The notes: generated by a model not told the origin, from the letters alone. A stretch of DNA of 64,000 bases from Candidatus Phyllobacterium onerii (GCF_028331445.1 NZ_JAQMHX010000020.1:1-64000), one strand, 5' to 3'; counted from the first letter of the stretch, positions 18,317 to 27,738 are shown. Numbers and translations: made by a program.

Positions 18317-20053
18317 ATGGCTATGAAAAAAAACCCTGACACATTAAGAAGCGCCCGGTGGTTCGCTCCCGACGACCTGCGCAGCTCCGGCCATCGATCA
18401 AGAACAATGCAAATGGGTTATGCGCCGGAAGAATGGAGCGGAAAGCCGGTCATTGCTATCCTCAATACCTGGTCGGACGCCAACCCTTGCCATGCACACT
18501 TTAAACACCGCGTCGAGGACGTGAAGCGCGGTGTGTTTCAAGCCGGCGGATTTCCACTCGAATTGCCGGCGCTTTCATTGTCGGAAAGCTACGTCAAGCC
18601 AACGACGATGCTCTATCGCAATATGCTGGCGATGGAAGTCGAGGAGCTGCTGCGCTCCCACCCGGTCGATGGCGCTGTGTTGATGGGTGGCTGCGACAAG
18701 ACCACGCCGGGTTTGGTGATGGGCGCTGTGAGCGCCGGCCTGCCGATGATCTATCTGCCGGCGGGCCCCATGCTGCGCGGCAACTACCGAGGCAAAGCTC
18801 TGGGTTCCGGTTCAGATGCCTGGAAATTCTGGGATGAACGGCGCGCGGGCAATCTGTCGAGGGATGAATGGGTCGAGGTGGAAGCCGGAATCGCCCGCTC
18901 CTACGGCCATTGCATGACCATGGGCACGGCAAGCACCATGACGGCGATCGCGGAAGCCCTCGGCTTGACGTTGCCGGGCGCAAGTTCGATTCCCGCTGCC
19001 GACTCCACTCATATCCGGATGTCATCTGCCGTGGGGCGTCGCATCATCGACATGGTCTGGGAAGACCTCGTTCCGAGCAAGATCTTGACCGATGCATCCA
19101 TAGGCAATGCCGTGGCCGTGGCCATGGCGACCGGATGCTCGACCAATGCCATCGTCCACCTCGTCGCCATGGCACGCCGGGCTGGTGTCGACCTGACAAT
19201 GGACGATCTGGATCGTGCAGGCCGCACGACCCCGGTTCTCGCGAACATCCGGCCAACTGGCGATACCTATCTGATGGAAGATTTCTACTACGCCGGAGGC
19301 CTGCGCGCGCTTATGGCCAAACTTTCATCAAAGCTCGATCTTTCGGTGCTCACGGTCTCCGGCCATACGCTCGGAGAGACGCTGGAGGGGGCCAAATGTT
19401 TCAATGACGACGTTATCCGCTCCCTCGACAATCCTGTCTTTCAGGAAGGCTCGCTTGCTGTCGTTAAAGGCAACCTTGCGCCAACAGGCGCGGTTATGAA
19501 ACCAGCCGCCTGTGATCCGAGGCTGCATCAACACCAAGGTCCGGCATTGGTCTTCGACAGCTACCCGGAGATGAAAGCGGCGATCGACGACGAAAATCTT
19601 GACGTCACGCCCGATCATGTCCTGGTGCTGCGCGGGGCCGGGCCGCAGGGCGGCCCGGGCATGCCCGAATGGGGCATGTTGCCGATGCCCAAGGTCCTGC
19701 TCAAGAGGGGATATCGCGACATGCTGCGTCTGTCCGATGCTCGCATGAGCGGCACCAGCTATGGAGCCTGCGTTCTGCACGTCTCGCCGGAATCGCATGT
19801 CGGCGGCCCGCTGGCTCTTCTGAAAACGGGCGACATCGTGCGGCTCGACCTGAAGGCACGCAGGATTGACATGCTGGTAGACGATGGTGAAATCGAACGC
19901 CGTCGCTCTGAATGGAGGAAACCGGCAGACAAGGCTGGTCGAGGCTACGGTTGGATGTTCGCCAGACACGTGAGCCAAGCCGACACGGGCGCGGATTTTG
20001 ACTTTCTCGAAACACGCTTCGGACCATCCGCTCCTGAACCAGATATCTACTGA
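18317..20053 (+). CDS. IlvD/Edd-family sugar-acid dehydratase, L-arabinonate dehydratase-like
   Basis: A 578-residue Fe-S dehydratase. Three cysteines suited to hold the cluster are seen: Cys58 in SDANPCH, Cys126 in MGGCDKTTP and Cys199 in YGHCMTMGTAST. The number, spacing and length are almost those I recall for the characterised [2Fe-2S] L-arabinonate dehydratase of Rhizobium leguminosarum, and differ from the branched-chain enzyme IlvD. The expected reaction is loss of water from an aldonic acid (arabinonate, xylonate or similar) to a 2-keto-3-deoxy acid, with Mg2+ and the Fe-S cluster. The C-terminal domain has the family's RGAGPQGGPGMPEWG block. It sits in an uptake operon and is followed by an RraA-like gene that could cleave the product. 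Substrate is inference. Confidence 0.8.
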   Translation: MAMKKNPDTLRSARWFAPDDLRSSGHRSRTMQMGYAPEEWSGKPVIAILNTWSDANPCHAHFKHRVEDVKRGVFQAGGFPLELPALSLSESYVKPTTMLYRNMLAMEVEELLRSHPVDGAVLMGGCDKTTPGLVMGAVSAGLPMIYLPAGPMLRGNYRGKALGSGSDAWKFWDERRAGNLSRDEWVEVEAGIARSYGHCMTMGTASTMTAIAEALGLTLPGASSIPAADSTHIRMSSAVGRRIIDMVWEDLVPSKILTDASIGNAVAVAMATGCSTNAIVHLVAMARRAGVDLTMDDLDRAGRTTPVLANIRPTGDTYLMEDFYYAGGLRALMAKLSSKLDLSVLTVSGHTLGETLEGAKCFNDDVIRSLDNPVFQEGSLAVVKGNLAPTGAVMKPAACDPRLHQHQGPALVFDSYPEMKAAIDDENLDVTPDHVLVLRGAGPQGGPGMPEWGMLPMPKVLLKRGYRDMLRLSDARMSGTSYGACVLHVSPESHVGGPLALLKTGDIVRLDLKARRIDMLVDDGEIERRRSEWRKPADKAGRGYGWMFARHVSQADTGADFDFLETRFGPSAPEPDIY

Positions 20054-20069
20054 TAGCCGAGGACAACGA

Positions 20070-20795
20070 ATGACAAACTATGATCTAAGTGAAGAAGCGC
20101 GCAAAAAGCTGATGGGCGTGGCCACGCCAACGATTGCGACGGCGCTGTTCAAGCGTGGGCTGCGCAACCAGTGCATCCAAGATGTGCGACCGCTGTCGGC
20201 GAAGCAGACCAATATGGTCGGGCAAGCCTTTACACTGCGCTACATACCGGCCCGCGAAGACCTTAACACGATCGAGGTCTTCAAGGATCCGGGTCATCCG
20301 CAGCGCGCCGCGGTGGAACAATGTCCGGAGGGAGCCGTCCTGGTGATGGATAGCCGCAAGGATGCCCGGGCAGCTTCGGCCGGCTCCATATTGATATCAA
20401 GGCTGCAAGTGAGGGGTGCGGCGGGTGTGGTTACTGACGGAGGCTTCCGCGACAGTCCTGAGATTGCCAATTTAAGCATTCACGCCTACCACAATCGTCC
20501 TTCGGCTCCAACCAACCTTACCCACCACCAAGCCTACGATATCAACGTCCCAATCGGCTGTGGCGATGTCGCGGTTTTTCCGGGCGATGTGCTTGTCGGG
20601 GACAATGAAGGCGTCATCGTTATTCCGCGGCATTTGGCGGACGAGATCGCCGACGAGACGCTGGAAATGACCGCTTATGAGGATTTTGTCACAGAGCAAG
20701 TCATGAACGGTGCGTCGATCATCGGCCTCTATCCGGCCACAAGTGACAAGCCAAAGGCTGATTTCGCCGTGTGGCGGGAGAAGAACGGAAGATAA
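20070..20795 (+). CDS. RraA-like protein (HMG/keto-acid aldolase family)
   Basis: A 241-residue protein of the RraA/MenG-like fold: VATPTIATALFKRGLRN, GQAFTLRYIPAREDL, GAVLVMDSRKDARAASAGSI, then the active-site block RGAAGVVTDGGFRDSPEI with the Arg-Asp pair, and DVLVGDNEGVIVIPRHLADE. The G..GVVTDG.xRD motif is that of class II 4-hydroxy-4-methyl-2-oxoglutarate aldolases and oxaloacetate decarboxylases. The ATG at 20070 has a GAGGA site; the open frame extends upstream into the dehydratase gene and is not used. It lies 16 bases after the dehydratase. Likely role: retro-aldol cleavage or decarboxylation of the keto acid made by the dehydratase. Confidence 0.8.
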   Translation: MTNYDLSEEARKKLMGVATPTIATALFKRGLRNQCIQDVRPLSAKQTNMVGQAFTLRYIPAREDLNTIEVFKDPGHPQRAAVEQCPEGAVLVMDSRKDARAASAGSILISRLQVRGAAGVVTDGGFRDSPEIANLSIHAYHNRPSAPTNLTHHQAYDINVPIGCGDVAVFPGDVLVGDNEGVIVIPRHLADEIADETLEMTAYEDFVTEQVMNGASIIGLYPATSDKPKADFAVWREKNGR

Positions 20796-20899
20796 GCATG
20801 GAGGAAGCCAAGGTGGGGACTGGCGTTGTCCTGCCCGATTTTCGGTACGTCCTGACTAACCATCAGCGCGCGTTAGTGTCGGGGAACGCAAGGCGTCGC

Positions 20900-21345
20900 A
20901 TACGGCTGCTCGGCGAGCGGCCCATGCCCGATCTCGGCTGGTTCGAAGGAGGCGATCGGGTCTCTGCGGCGGGAGCTCGGTTTCGGAAAGGATCCCGCTA
21001 ATACGCAATCCAAGGCGCTGCTCGGTTAGCTGGGTGGGAGAAACATCGTCAGGGTAAGGCCATTCGCACAACCGAGCGCGCCTGTTGGGCCTGACGCAAG
21101 AGGCTCTTCGACAATTCGATGATAAGCCCGACCTGTTCGGCAAGTGCGATAAACACGTCAGGCGCGGTGCGTGCCTCGAACCCTCACAAGCTTGCCGTCG
21201 CCTATAGTCACCAAAGGTTGGAAAAACGGAACGGTCTCGTGGTTCCTGACGCCGATACGCACAGCCTGTTCCAGCTGGGCGCGGCCGGTGACATATTCCA
21301 GCATGGCAGCGTCGAACATTCTCGTGGAATTGCGTCGCGAAATAG
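20900..21345 (-). pseudogene. GGDEF/EAL protein, decayed EAL remnant
   Basis: Fragments in two or three minus-strand frames line up as one EAL domain: RAQLEQAVRIG then FFQPLVTIGDGKLVRFEA (start of EAL), APDVFIALAEQVGLIIELSK, LLRQAQQARSVV, and VSPTQLTEQRLGLRISGILS followed by ETELPPQ. The order and spacing are those of an EAL phosphodiesterase of the SPDVFI...ELSxxLLRQA type, but the frame is broken several times and the catalytic DDFGTG region is not found. It is a dead c-di-GMP phosphodiesterase. Confidence 0.65.
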
Positions 21346-21844
21346 GAGGCGGACCGGGCTTGCTCGAAGCCTCCGTAGGCGCGTCAGCGACGTAGGCCTG
21401 TTAAGGTGTCGATTGGCAGTTGCCTACAGCAAGAAACGGCTCGCGGACGCCGGCGAAGAAATTGATGTGTTTAAGAAAACTGGCTGAACAGCCACAGCCG
21501 AAGGAGCCTGCGCCGGCGTCGCGCATGACGAATGAGACCCGGCAAAGGTGACCGCGTCGTCGGAGCCATCCGTAATTCTTCAATCCAGCTCATCTTGACC
21601 CGACACGAACAAGCGGCCGCTTTCATGGCCGCAACCTATGGACGGTTGACTGGCAAACCCGTGTCTGCCTTACGACGCTCCGGCCCGGCGCTTTGAATTT
21701 TTCTACTGGAGCAGCGTATGCTCTTCTCGGCGCGATGCCGAGGATCATGATCACGGGCCAACAAGGCATCCTCTCGTCTCGCCAAGCCCGCTTCCAGGAT
21801 CGTCGACGTCGTTGCGCCCAGGAAACCGCTGACCAAGCTCTCAA

Positions 21845-22035
21845 GGCAGATCGTTTCGCTCATGATCCCACCATCGTTCGCTCGCAGCGCGGATGGCGTT
21901 GGGGGACAAGGCATAGCCACTCTTGTCCTTGCCGAAATAGATGCTGCCGTGGCCGGCTCCGAAGATCACCGTACAGGGCTCACGGCCGTCGGCGAGGTGA
22001 TCGGGGAAGCCGAGAAAGGGAGGCGAGACGGTCAT
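21845..22035 (-). pseudogene. Arginase/agmatinase-family N-terminal remnant
   Basis: From an ATG at 22035 the minus strand reads MTVSPPFLGFPDHLADGREP, CTVIFGAGHGSIYFGKD and SGYALSPNAIRAASE. This matches the start of ureohydrolase-fold proteins, where a FGAGHG and an SPxAIR block precede the metal-binding histidines. The frame stops after about 60 residues and no metal-site motifs are found further on. The following 200 bases in the same direction show no clear continuation. Confidence 0.5.
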
Positions 22036-22275
22036 TTTTCATGATGTGATCCGCCGTTTTTTTGCCAATATATGTCCTCTTGAGCCGATACGCTATTGAT
22101 CATATCGATGGATCTTGCTTCCATCGCTGTACTCGACACAAGAGACCACCGCTGTTCCATGAGTCATCCTGATCGTTAGTGGATAGAGTTTTGGTATGGA
22201 GTCAGACCCTTATCGTTGCTACCCGAAGTATGGTCCACCAAAGATTCAAAGGGGGCGTCCCAAGATGGAGTAAAC

Positions 22276-22596
22276 ATGGCAGCGAAAATGGGAATCCTTT
22301 CTGCGCTGATCAAACAAGCAAACGGCGCGACGGATCTCACCCGTGAGGAAAAACAAGTCCTGCTCCGAAATGCCGCTGAGTTGATCAGAATATACAGAGA
22401 GCTAGTTGCGTTTTCAGGGTCCCCGGAGCAGGACACCGGGTCCGATATCGCCTGTGAACTCGAGCAGTTTGCTGAGCATATCGATTTCAAGTACGTCGAC
22501 GAAACAAGCGAAATCATGCTTGAAGCGGCTGACAAAATCCGGATTCTTCGTCTCATGCTCGGCATCAAACAAGAGATTATCGATGGAACCTCTTAA
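22276..22596 (+). CDS. Small hypothetical protein, all-helical
   Basis: A 106-residue protein from ATG 22276 (MAAKMGILSALIKQANG), with a GGAG at 22265. The sequence is predicted to be helical throughout and acidic (LTREEKQVLLRNAAELIRIY, DIACELEQFAEHIDF, EIMLEAADKIRILRLM). No family is recognised and no signal peptide is visible. It stands alone between decayed DNA and rsgA. An upstream frame to 22216 exists but lacks a ribosome site. Confidence 0.55.
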   Translation: MAAKMGILSALIKQANGATDLTREEKQVLLRNAAELIRIYRELVAFSGSPEQDTGSDIACELEQFAEHIDFKYVDETSEIMLEAADKIRILRLMLGIKQEIIDGTS

Positions 22597-22891
22597 TGGA
22601 ACCGCAAAGCGCCGACATCGATGAACCGGTGTGGAGGTGTGCCATAAGCAGGGGTGTATTCGGTTTCAGTTTAGCACCCACTCCTTCATAATTTCTGCAT
22701 GGGTAGTGAGGATATCATTGAAACGGGAAGGATATTAAGAAGCGAATTTGAGATTGCCGCCAGTTTTACATGGGCTTGCCAATGGTTGCGTTATTCAGCG
22801 GCTACCATCGGATATCTTGGCCGCACGAAGTTCGGCACTCGATCCGTGCCAGCGTCGGCTGAATCTTGGAAGATGGGTTGCCTAATTCCAT

Positions 22892-23914
22892 TTATCCCCT
22901 GTTTTTGCGCCGAGGCATGGAACTTGTGCCACGCGGTCTGACTTGATTGACGCTGTTATCGTCGGTTTCGTTCTGCAGCTTTCGCCAGCGGGTCAAACGC
23001 TCGGGATCAATCTTGCCTGCAGCCATTGCTGCTTGCACCGCGCAGCCGGGTTCATGAACGTGACTACAGTCACGAAACCGGCAATGCGGGGCAAGTTCTG
23101 TGATTTCCGCGAACACGGTGTCAATGCCATTACCCACGTGGCTGACATCCAGCGTTCGTATTCCCGGCGTATCGATCACCCAACCGCCGGCGGCAATCGC
23201 GTGCAGAGACCGGGATGTGGTGGTGTGACGACCCTTGGCATCATGCTCGCGGATACCGCCCGTCTGCTGGGGCAGTTCTAGGACCGGGCCCGCCAGCGTG
23301 TTCACCAGAGTCGATTTGCCTACACCGGAGGACCCTACCAAGGTCACTGTCTGCCCGACTCCGCACCAGGCAAAGAGCGCAGTCTTGGCGTCAGGAGAGC
23401 GCGCATTCAGGGTCACGACAGTCAAACCGCGTTGCAGTGCAGCCGCCTGCTGTTCGAATTCCCAAGCGTTTGACACCGTATCAGCCTTGGTCAAGACGAT
23501 GACAGGATTTGTTCCGGCTTGGTTGGCCAATGCAAGGTAACGTTCCAGCCGGGCGGCATTGAAATCGGAATTGCACGAGGTAACGATGAACAGTGTATCG
23601 ATGTTCGCAGCAACCAGTTGTGGGGGTCGATTACCCGTTTTGCGACGTTCCAGCAGGGTTTTTCGCTTCAAAAGGCGTTGCACCAGGTGCGTGCTCGGAT
23701 CAACGAGAATCCAGTCACCTACGGCAAAATCTGCGGTCGTCACTTCGGCGGGATGGGTTAGTTTGACTGTTCCTGATTGAAAAATCGCTGTGAGACGCGC
23801 GCGGTGAACCGTATCAATGCGCATCGGGAGGAGGTTTGTCTCGTTTGACACAAGCTGATCGCTAAAAAATTCCGACCATCCCAAACTCGAGAGCGAAGCG
23901 CAAGAATCAGTCAT
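22892..23914 (-). CDS. rsgA: Ribosome small-subunit GTPase RsgA
   Basis: A 340-residue circularly permuted GTPase. An N-terminal OB-fold (RARLTAIFQSGTVKLTHPAE, then VGDWILVDP) precedes the GTPase with permuted motif order: G4 as VLTKAD, G1 as GSSGVGKSTLVNTLAG, the switch HTTTSRSLHAI, and G3 as DTPGIRTLD. A C-terminal zinc site follows (CRFRDCSHVHEPGCAV). RsgA binds the 30S subunit late in maturation and hydrolyses GTP. Length and order are normal. It stands alone here between unrelated genes, and could be either the housekeeping copy or a second one. Confidence 0.92.
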   Translation of the reverse strand: MTDSCASLSSLGWSEFFSDQLVSNETNLLPMRIDTVHRARLTAIFQSGTVKLTHPAEVTTADFAVGDWILVDPSTHLVQRLLKRKTLLERRKTGNRPPQLVAANIDTLFIVTSCNSDFNAARLERYLALANQAGTNPVIVLTKADTVSNAWEFEQQAAALQRGLTVVTLNARSPDAKTALFAWCGVGQTVTLVGSSGVGKSTLVNTLAGPVLELPQQTGGIREHDAKGRHTTTSRSLHAIAAGGWVIDTPGIRTLDVSHVGNGIDTVFAEITELAPHCRFRDCSHVHEPGCAVQAAMAAGKIDPERLTRWRKLQNETDDNSVNQVRPRGTSSMPRRKNRG

Positions 23915-24589
23915 GGTTTGGTTTCGGTCATCGTAGGGTCATCGCAACATAGGCCTTTTTGCACCTCGGAACTAAAAATATAAACAAGGTATGGCGCCGA
24001 TTCTGTCGTCGTTGAATCAGCGCCAGACCTCTACTGGCACCGGGCAAGGCCAGCAAAACTTTAATACGCGTGAGCTCGCTCAATCATTGTTTCGCCATCT
24101 CGTCCAACGCGGGCTCCTCAATCGGATCGATTCTTATATCTGCTTCATGGCGAAGTCGTGGACTTTTACGCGCAATGAATGGCTGCGACGCAGAGAACGA
24201 GAATGTGTTGGACCAACTCAGTTTGTACCGATGTTACACGAGAGTCCGGTTCTAATTTCTCTTCTGCATTGGCAGCCTTGGCAGCTATCAAATCGAAATC
24301 GCGCAAACCACGGTCAAAGAAGGTCATTGCGCCGGGCCAGTCGGTCCGGGTGTAGATCTCCCTTGAGAGATTGGCCGAGGTGAAGGGATGCCCGGTCGCG
24401 CACCATTTTTGGCCGATGTCATGGCAGCAACTCGGGCGCAAATCAACCTCGACCGGATCACATAAACTTTTGACAAATTGATTTGCGATGCTGCGATTGG
24501 ACAAAACGTGCGTTCTTTTCACGATCGACGCCAGCTTGTGCTCCGGCAAACGCTTGGCTACGCTGAAACAGCAAAAAAGCAGGTTTGGA
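23915..24589. other. Intergenic, one doubtful minus-strand frame
   Basis: A minus-strand frame at 24166-24549 (127 codons, TTG start) contains segments that look protein-like (GLRDFDLIAAKAANAEEKLE) but has no recognisable family and no good ribosome site. It may be decayed coding DNA. Nothing else is seen. Confidence 0.4.
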
Positions 24590-26065
24590 ATGACCGAGAT
24601 CGCATTCGACCATAGTTATAGCCGGCTGCCGGACAAATTCTTTATCCGCACCATGCCCACCCCTGTTGCGTCTCCGAGATTGATCAAGCTGAACTTTGAC
24701 CTCGTTTTCCAGCTGGGTCTAGATAATCGGTGGTTGAGCAGCGCCGAGGGTATAGACCTGCTCGCAGGAAACAATGTCCCGCAGAGCGCTGACCCTATCG
24801 CCACCGCATATGCGGGGCATCAGTTTGGTCATTTCGTCCCGCGACTGGGCGATGGCAGGGCGATCTTGCTCGGTGAAGTCATTGATCGAGACGGTGTCCG
24901 ACGGGATATACAGTTAAAGGGGGCGGGACGGACGCCCTTTTCGCGTGGCGGAGATGGACGTGCAGCGCTGGGTCCTGTCCTGCGCGAATATATCCTAAGT
25001 GAAGCAATGAACGCCCTGCGGATTCCAACCACCCGTGCGCTCGCTGCCGTACTGACCGGAGAAACTGTTGCGCGTGAGATGTCTCTCCCTGGTGCCGTTA
25101 TCACCCGCGTTGCTTCCAGTCACATACGAATAGGGACGTTTCAATTTTTTGCCGCCCGGGGTGACATTGAGGGCATCCGTACTCTCGCAGACCACGTCAT
25201 TGCCCGGCATTATCCCGAGGCGGCAGCAGGCGACATGCCCTACCTGTCGCTCCTGGCGGCTGTGATCGAAGCCCAGGCCTCGCTAGTTGCGCAGTGGATG
25301 TTGGCCGGATTTATCCACGGTGTGATGAATACTGACAACATGTCCATCGCCGGCGAGACCATTGACTATGGTCCATGTGCATTCCTGGACAATTACGATC
25401 CAGCGACGGTTTTCAGTTCTATCGATCATGCGGGCCGCTATGCGTATGGCAACCAAGGACCGGTCGCTTTGTGGAACCTGGTGCGTCTGGCGGAGAGCCT
25501 GCTGCCGTTGCTTGCGGGCGATCAGGACAAGGCGGTGTCCTTGGCTCAAAACGCGCTAGCCACTTTCGACGCCCAATTCCAAACAGTGTTTATCACCGGG
25601 ATGAGACGGAAGCTTGGCCTGTTTACCGAGGCAGAAACCGACCTGGCACTCATTAAGGAACTGCTCGACACAATGACGCAGAGCCAGGCGGACTTTACTC
25701 TGACGTTCCGATATCTGAGTCACTGTGCCGAGACCGTCAACGACGATGAGAAGGTGCTCAACCTGTTTACAGAACCTGGTGCATTCAGGGAATGGCTGGC
25801 ACGCTGGCGGGCGCGCATCGCTCACGAACCGCAAACAGGTTTTGAGCGCCGGACTGCAATGCGTCACGTCAATCCGCTTTTCATTCCCCGAAACCACCGG
25901 GTCGAAGCGGTGATAGCTGCAGCGGTCCAGAATAATGATTTCCGCCCGTTTGAAGAACTCCTGACGGTTGTCGGCGAACCTTTCGAGGACCAGGCCGAAT
26001 TCGCGCATTATGCAAAGCCGCCGGAAATCCACGAGCGCGTTCTCGAAACATTTTGTGGTACGTGA
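24590..26065 (+). CDS. selO: Protein adenylyltransferase SelO (YdiU)
   Basis: A 491-residue pseudokinase-fold enzyme that transfers AMP from ATP to Ser/Thr/Tyr of target proteins. The family blocks are all present: AYAGHQFGHFVPRLGDGRA, the QLKGAGRTPFSRGGDGRAAL nucleotide loop, SEAMNALRIPTTRALA, then GVMNTDNMSIAG carrying the Mg-binding Asn/Asp and DYGPCAFLDNYDPA. The protein ends in FCGT, with a cysteine three residues from the end, as in many SelO proteins (selenocysteine in animals). The ATG at 24590 begins MTEIAFDHSYSRLPDKFF, the usual SelO N-terminus; the open frame continues upstream without family match. A redox/stress role is known for the family. Confidence 0.92.
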   Translation: MTEIAFDHSYSRLPDKFFIRTMPTPVASPRLIKLNFDLVFQLGLDNRWLSSAEGIDLLAGNNVPQSADPIATAYAGHQFGHFVPRLGDGRAILLGEVIDRDGVRRDIQLKGAGRTPFSRGGDGRAALGPVLREYILSEAMNALRIPTTRALAAVLTGETVAREMSLPGAVITRVASSHIRIGTFQFFAARGDIEGIRTLADHVIARHYPEAAAGDMPYLSLLAAVIEAQASLVAQWMLAGFIHGVMNTDNMSIAGETIDYGPCAFLDNYDPATVFSSIDHAGRYAYGNQGPVALWNLVRLAESLLPLLAGDQDKAVSLAQNALATFDAQFQTVFITGMRRKLGLFTEAETDLALIKELLDTMTQSQADFTLTFRYLSHCAETVNDDEKVLNLFTEPGAFREWLARWRARIAHEPQTGFERRTAMRHVNPLFIPRNHRVEAVIAAAVQNNDFRPFEELLTVVGEPFEDQAEFAHYAKPPEIHERVLETFCGT

Positions 26066-26537
26066 AGTCTCATTGTTTCAAGAGGGTCGGAAATTGGATG
26101 GATCAGCCGACAACACACCATCCCATCTGTATATTCCTCTAATCGATGAAAGCGGTTGTCGGTTGTTGGTAAATCCAAAGTGTTGTGGTGCTGCTTGCGG
26201 TGCACTCGGACTCGTCCCAGCAATGGCCTATAAGCCGTTTGTCGCCCATTTGTTTATCTTTTCGATGGTCGGCGTATCGGTGCGTCGCGCGAGGACGCCG
26301 GATTATCCTCTTTGCCCGGTCTGATTGTACCCCTCCTATTGGCCGCCGACAAAAACCACCTCACGCTTTACGGCGCAGGGCGGTCTTTGGCGTTTTCGCG
26401 CGGCATGATGTATCCGTATCGGCCGCAGTTGCAGTCTTCATTTGCCACCTTGGTTTTACGTTTTATCCGAAGTGGAAGTGGCATCGCGCCGGTCTTACGA
26501 ACATCGTCGGTTCGAGTTGACCCGCCGCAACCCGCGC
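26066..26537. other. Intergenic, no gene seen
   Basis: About 470 bases after selO. Short frames on both strands have no family match. No repeat or RNA structure recognised. Confidence 0.4.
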
Positions 26538-26669
26538 TTATCTAAGATCAACCGCCTCATCAGGGGTGACTAGACTGGGCGGTGCGTCCTCGCTCGAGCA
26601 AAACGCCAGCGCCGCCAGTAGTGAGAACATGGCAACCAACGCGGGGAGTACAAGGTAACGCTGTCTCAT
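26538..26669 (-). CDS. Short exported or membrane peptide, 43 residues
   Basis: From an ATG at 26669 the minus strand encodes MRQRYLVLPALVAMFSLLAA followed by LAFCSSEDAPPSLVTPDEAV and DLR before a stop. A positively charged start, one hydrophobic helix and a short polar tail give the shape of a signal peptide or single-pass small membrane protein. GGAG lies 6-7 bases before the ATG. No family is known to me. It is too short for automatic calls; the ribosome site and layout are the only support. Confidence 0.4.
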   Translation of the reverse strand: MRQRYLVLPALVAMFSLLAALAFCSSEDAPPSLVTPDEAVDLR

Positions 26670-26902
26670 CGCGAACTCCGATGTGTTGAGACACGATCAT
26701 TATACCATTTGATGGCGTTCCAGTCGCCAAGCTTGGCCCGCGCAATGGTTCCCAGTCGCCGCGATCCCTACGGCATGCCTAAGTCGATCCGACCGCCTCG
26801 GCGACTATCGCCGCGATAACCGTCGAGGCGAGGGACAAGTGGCGGTTAGAAATGGTGAAGCGGGAGCAGGAAGGGCATGCTTGTGGCACTTTCATTCGTA
26901 GA

Positions 26903-27169
26903 TCACGACCGAAGCTTCTTGATGAAGATGACACCGGAAAGGCAGAAACAAATTGAGTTGGTAAGAATGATCGGCCACTCGCCCCGCATCATTCCGAAGG
27001 CGGACCAGAGAGCGAACCCCACGACGGTGAGAGCGTACATACGGGTCGAGATCGCTTCGGTGTCGTCTGTCCTCATGACCTTCCAAACTTGAGGAACGAA
27101 ACTTGCTACCGAACAAGCAGAAGCGAGGTAACCAACGATCAATGCGGTGTCCAAGGTGCGTCCCGCCAT
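26903..27169 (-). CDS. SemiSWEET / MtN3-type sugar transporter subunit
   Basis: An 88-residue protein with three membrane helices in the PQ-loop arrangement of SemiSWEET: helix 1 ALIVGYLASACSVASFVPQV with the conserved Pro-Gln, the loop WKVMRTDDTEAISTRMYAL, helix 2 VVGFALWSAFGMMRGEWPII, and helix 3 NSICFCLSGVIFIKKL with the conserved Asn. SemiSWEETs act as homodimers for passive sugar movement across the membrane. Length is typical (85-100). It is followed by the DUF3072 gene in the same direction but at lower coordinates, with a separate ribosome site. Confidence 0.82.
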   Translation of the reverse strand: MAGRTLDTALIVGYLASACSVASFVPQVWKVMRTDDTEAISTRMYALTVVGFALWSAFGMMRGEWPIILTNSICFCLSGVIFIKKLRS

Positions 27170-27193
27170 TCCAGCGTCCAGCCCGTACTCATG

Positions 27194-27409
27194 TCAATCG
27201 AGATCAAGCGCCTGTTTGAGTTCCTCAATCCTTTTCGAGGCCTCGGCTTTGGAAATGCCCTCCGCGAAAGCATCCGGTTTATGCGCTTGTTCGGAGAGGG
27301 TTTTCAAATAGGAGCGTTGAGCGCCGGTCATGGGCTCGTCGCCGCTGATCCAATCGTCGGGATCTTTCTGCCTATTGGAAGATATGTCAGTTTTTGGGCC
27401 GTTACTCAT
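27194..27409 (-). CDS. DUF3072 protein
   Basis: A 71-residue protein from ATG 27409. The DUF3072 block is PMTGAQRSYLKTLSEQAHKP followed by KAEASKRIEELKQALD, a short helix-turn-helix-like pair of unknown function found across Rhizobiales and actinobacteria. The preceding acidic part (DPDDWISGDEPM) is typical. The ribosome site GGAGAG lies in the downstream copy of a 15-base tandem duplication. An upstream ATG at 27451 in frame is possible and would include both copies in the coding region. Confidence 0.75.
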   Translation of the reverse strand: MSNGPKTDISSNRQKDPDDWISGDEPMTGAQRSYLKTLSEQAHKPDAFAEGISKAEASKRIEELKQALDLD

Positions 27410-27410
27410 A

Positions 27411-27440
27411 CTGATCTCTCCATAGCTGATCTCTCCATAG
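27411..27440. repeat. Perfect 15-base tandem duplication over the DUF3072 ribosome site
   Basis: CTGATCTCTCCATAG occurs twice without a gap (27411-27425, 27426-27440). On the minus strand each copy reads CTATGGAGAGATCAG, so the Shine-Dalgarno-like GGAGAG is present twice before the DUF3072 start. Confidence 0.95.
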
Positions 27441-27738
27441 TTCCTGTTCACTAAACGTTCTTGTTTGGCTTGAGTTCCAAATTCGGTATGGCTGCAGACG
27501 ACATCCTTGATGCCACCCCCAAGCCGCGCGATATGGCAAGCTGCGCCGTTTTCGTCATGCCGTTATGGAAGCCCTGCCTTGGCATGAGCCTTCGCCAGAA
27601 AGATAAGTACATTCTGGTGATGCTTTCATATTATCCGCAAGGGTGCGGCGACCTCAAAGCAGGCGCGCCGCAAAGTACGTGGCTTCCACAGGCGAGCTGC
27701 TGTAGGCTGGAAAAGCGGTCAACAAGAAGGACCCAAAG

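Noticed and set aside
24166-24549. 127-codon minus-strand frame with protein-like segments
   Set aside because: TTG start, no ribosome site and no family; kept only as a note on the intergenic stretch.
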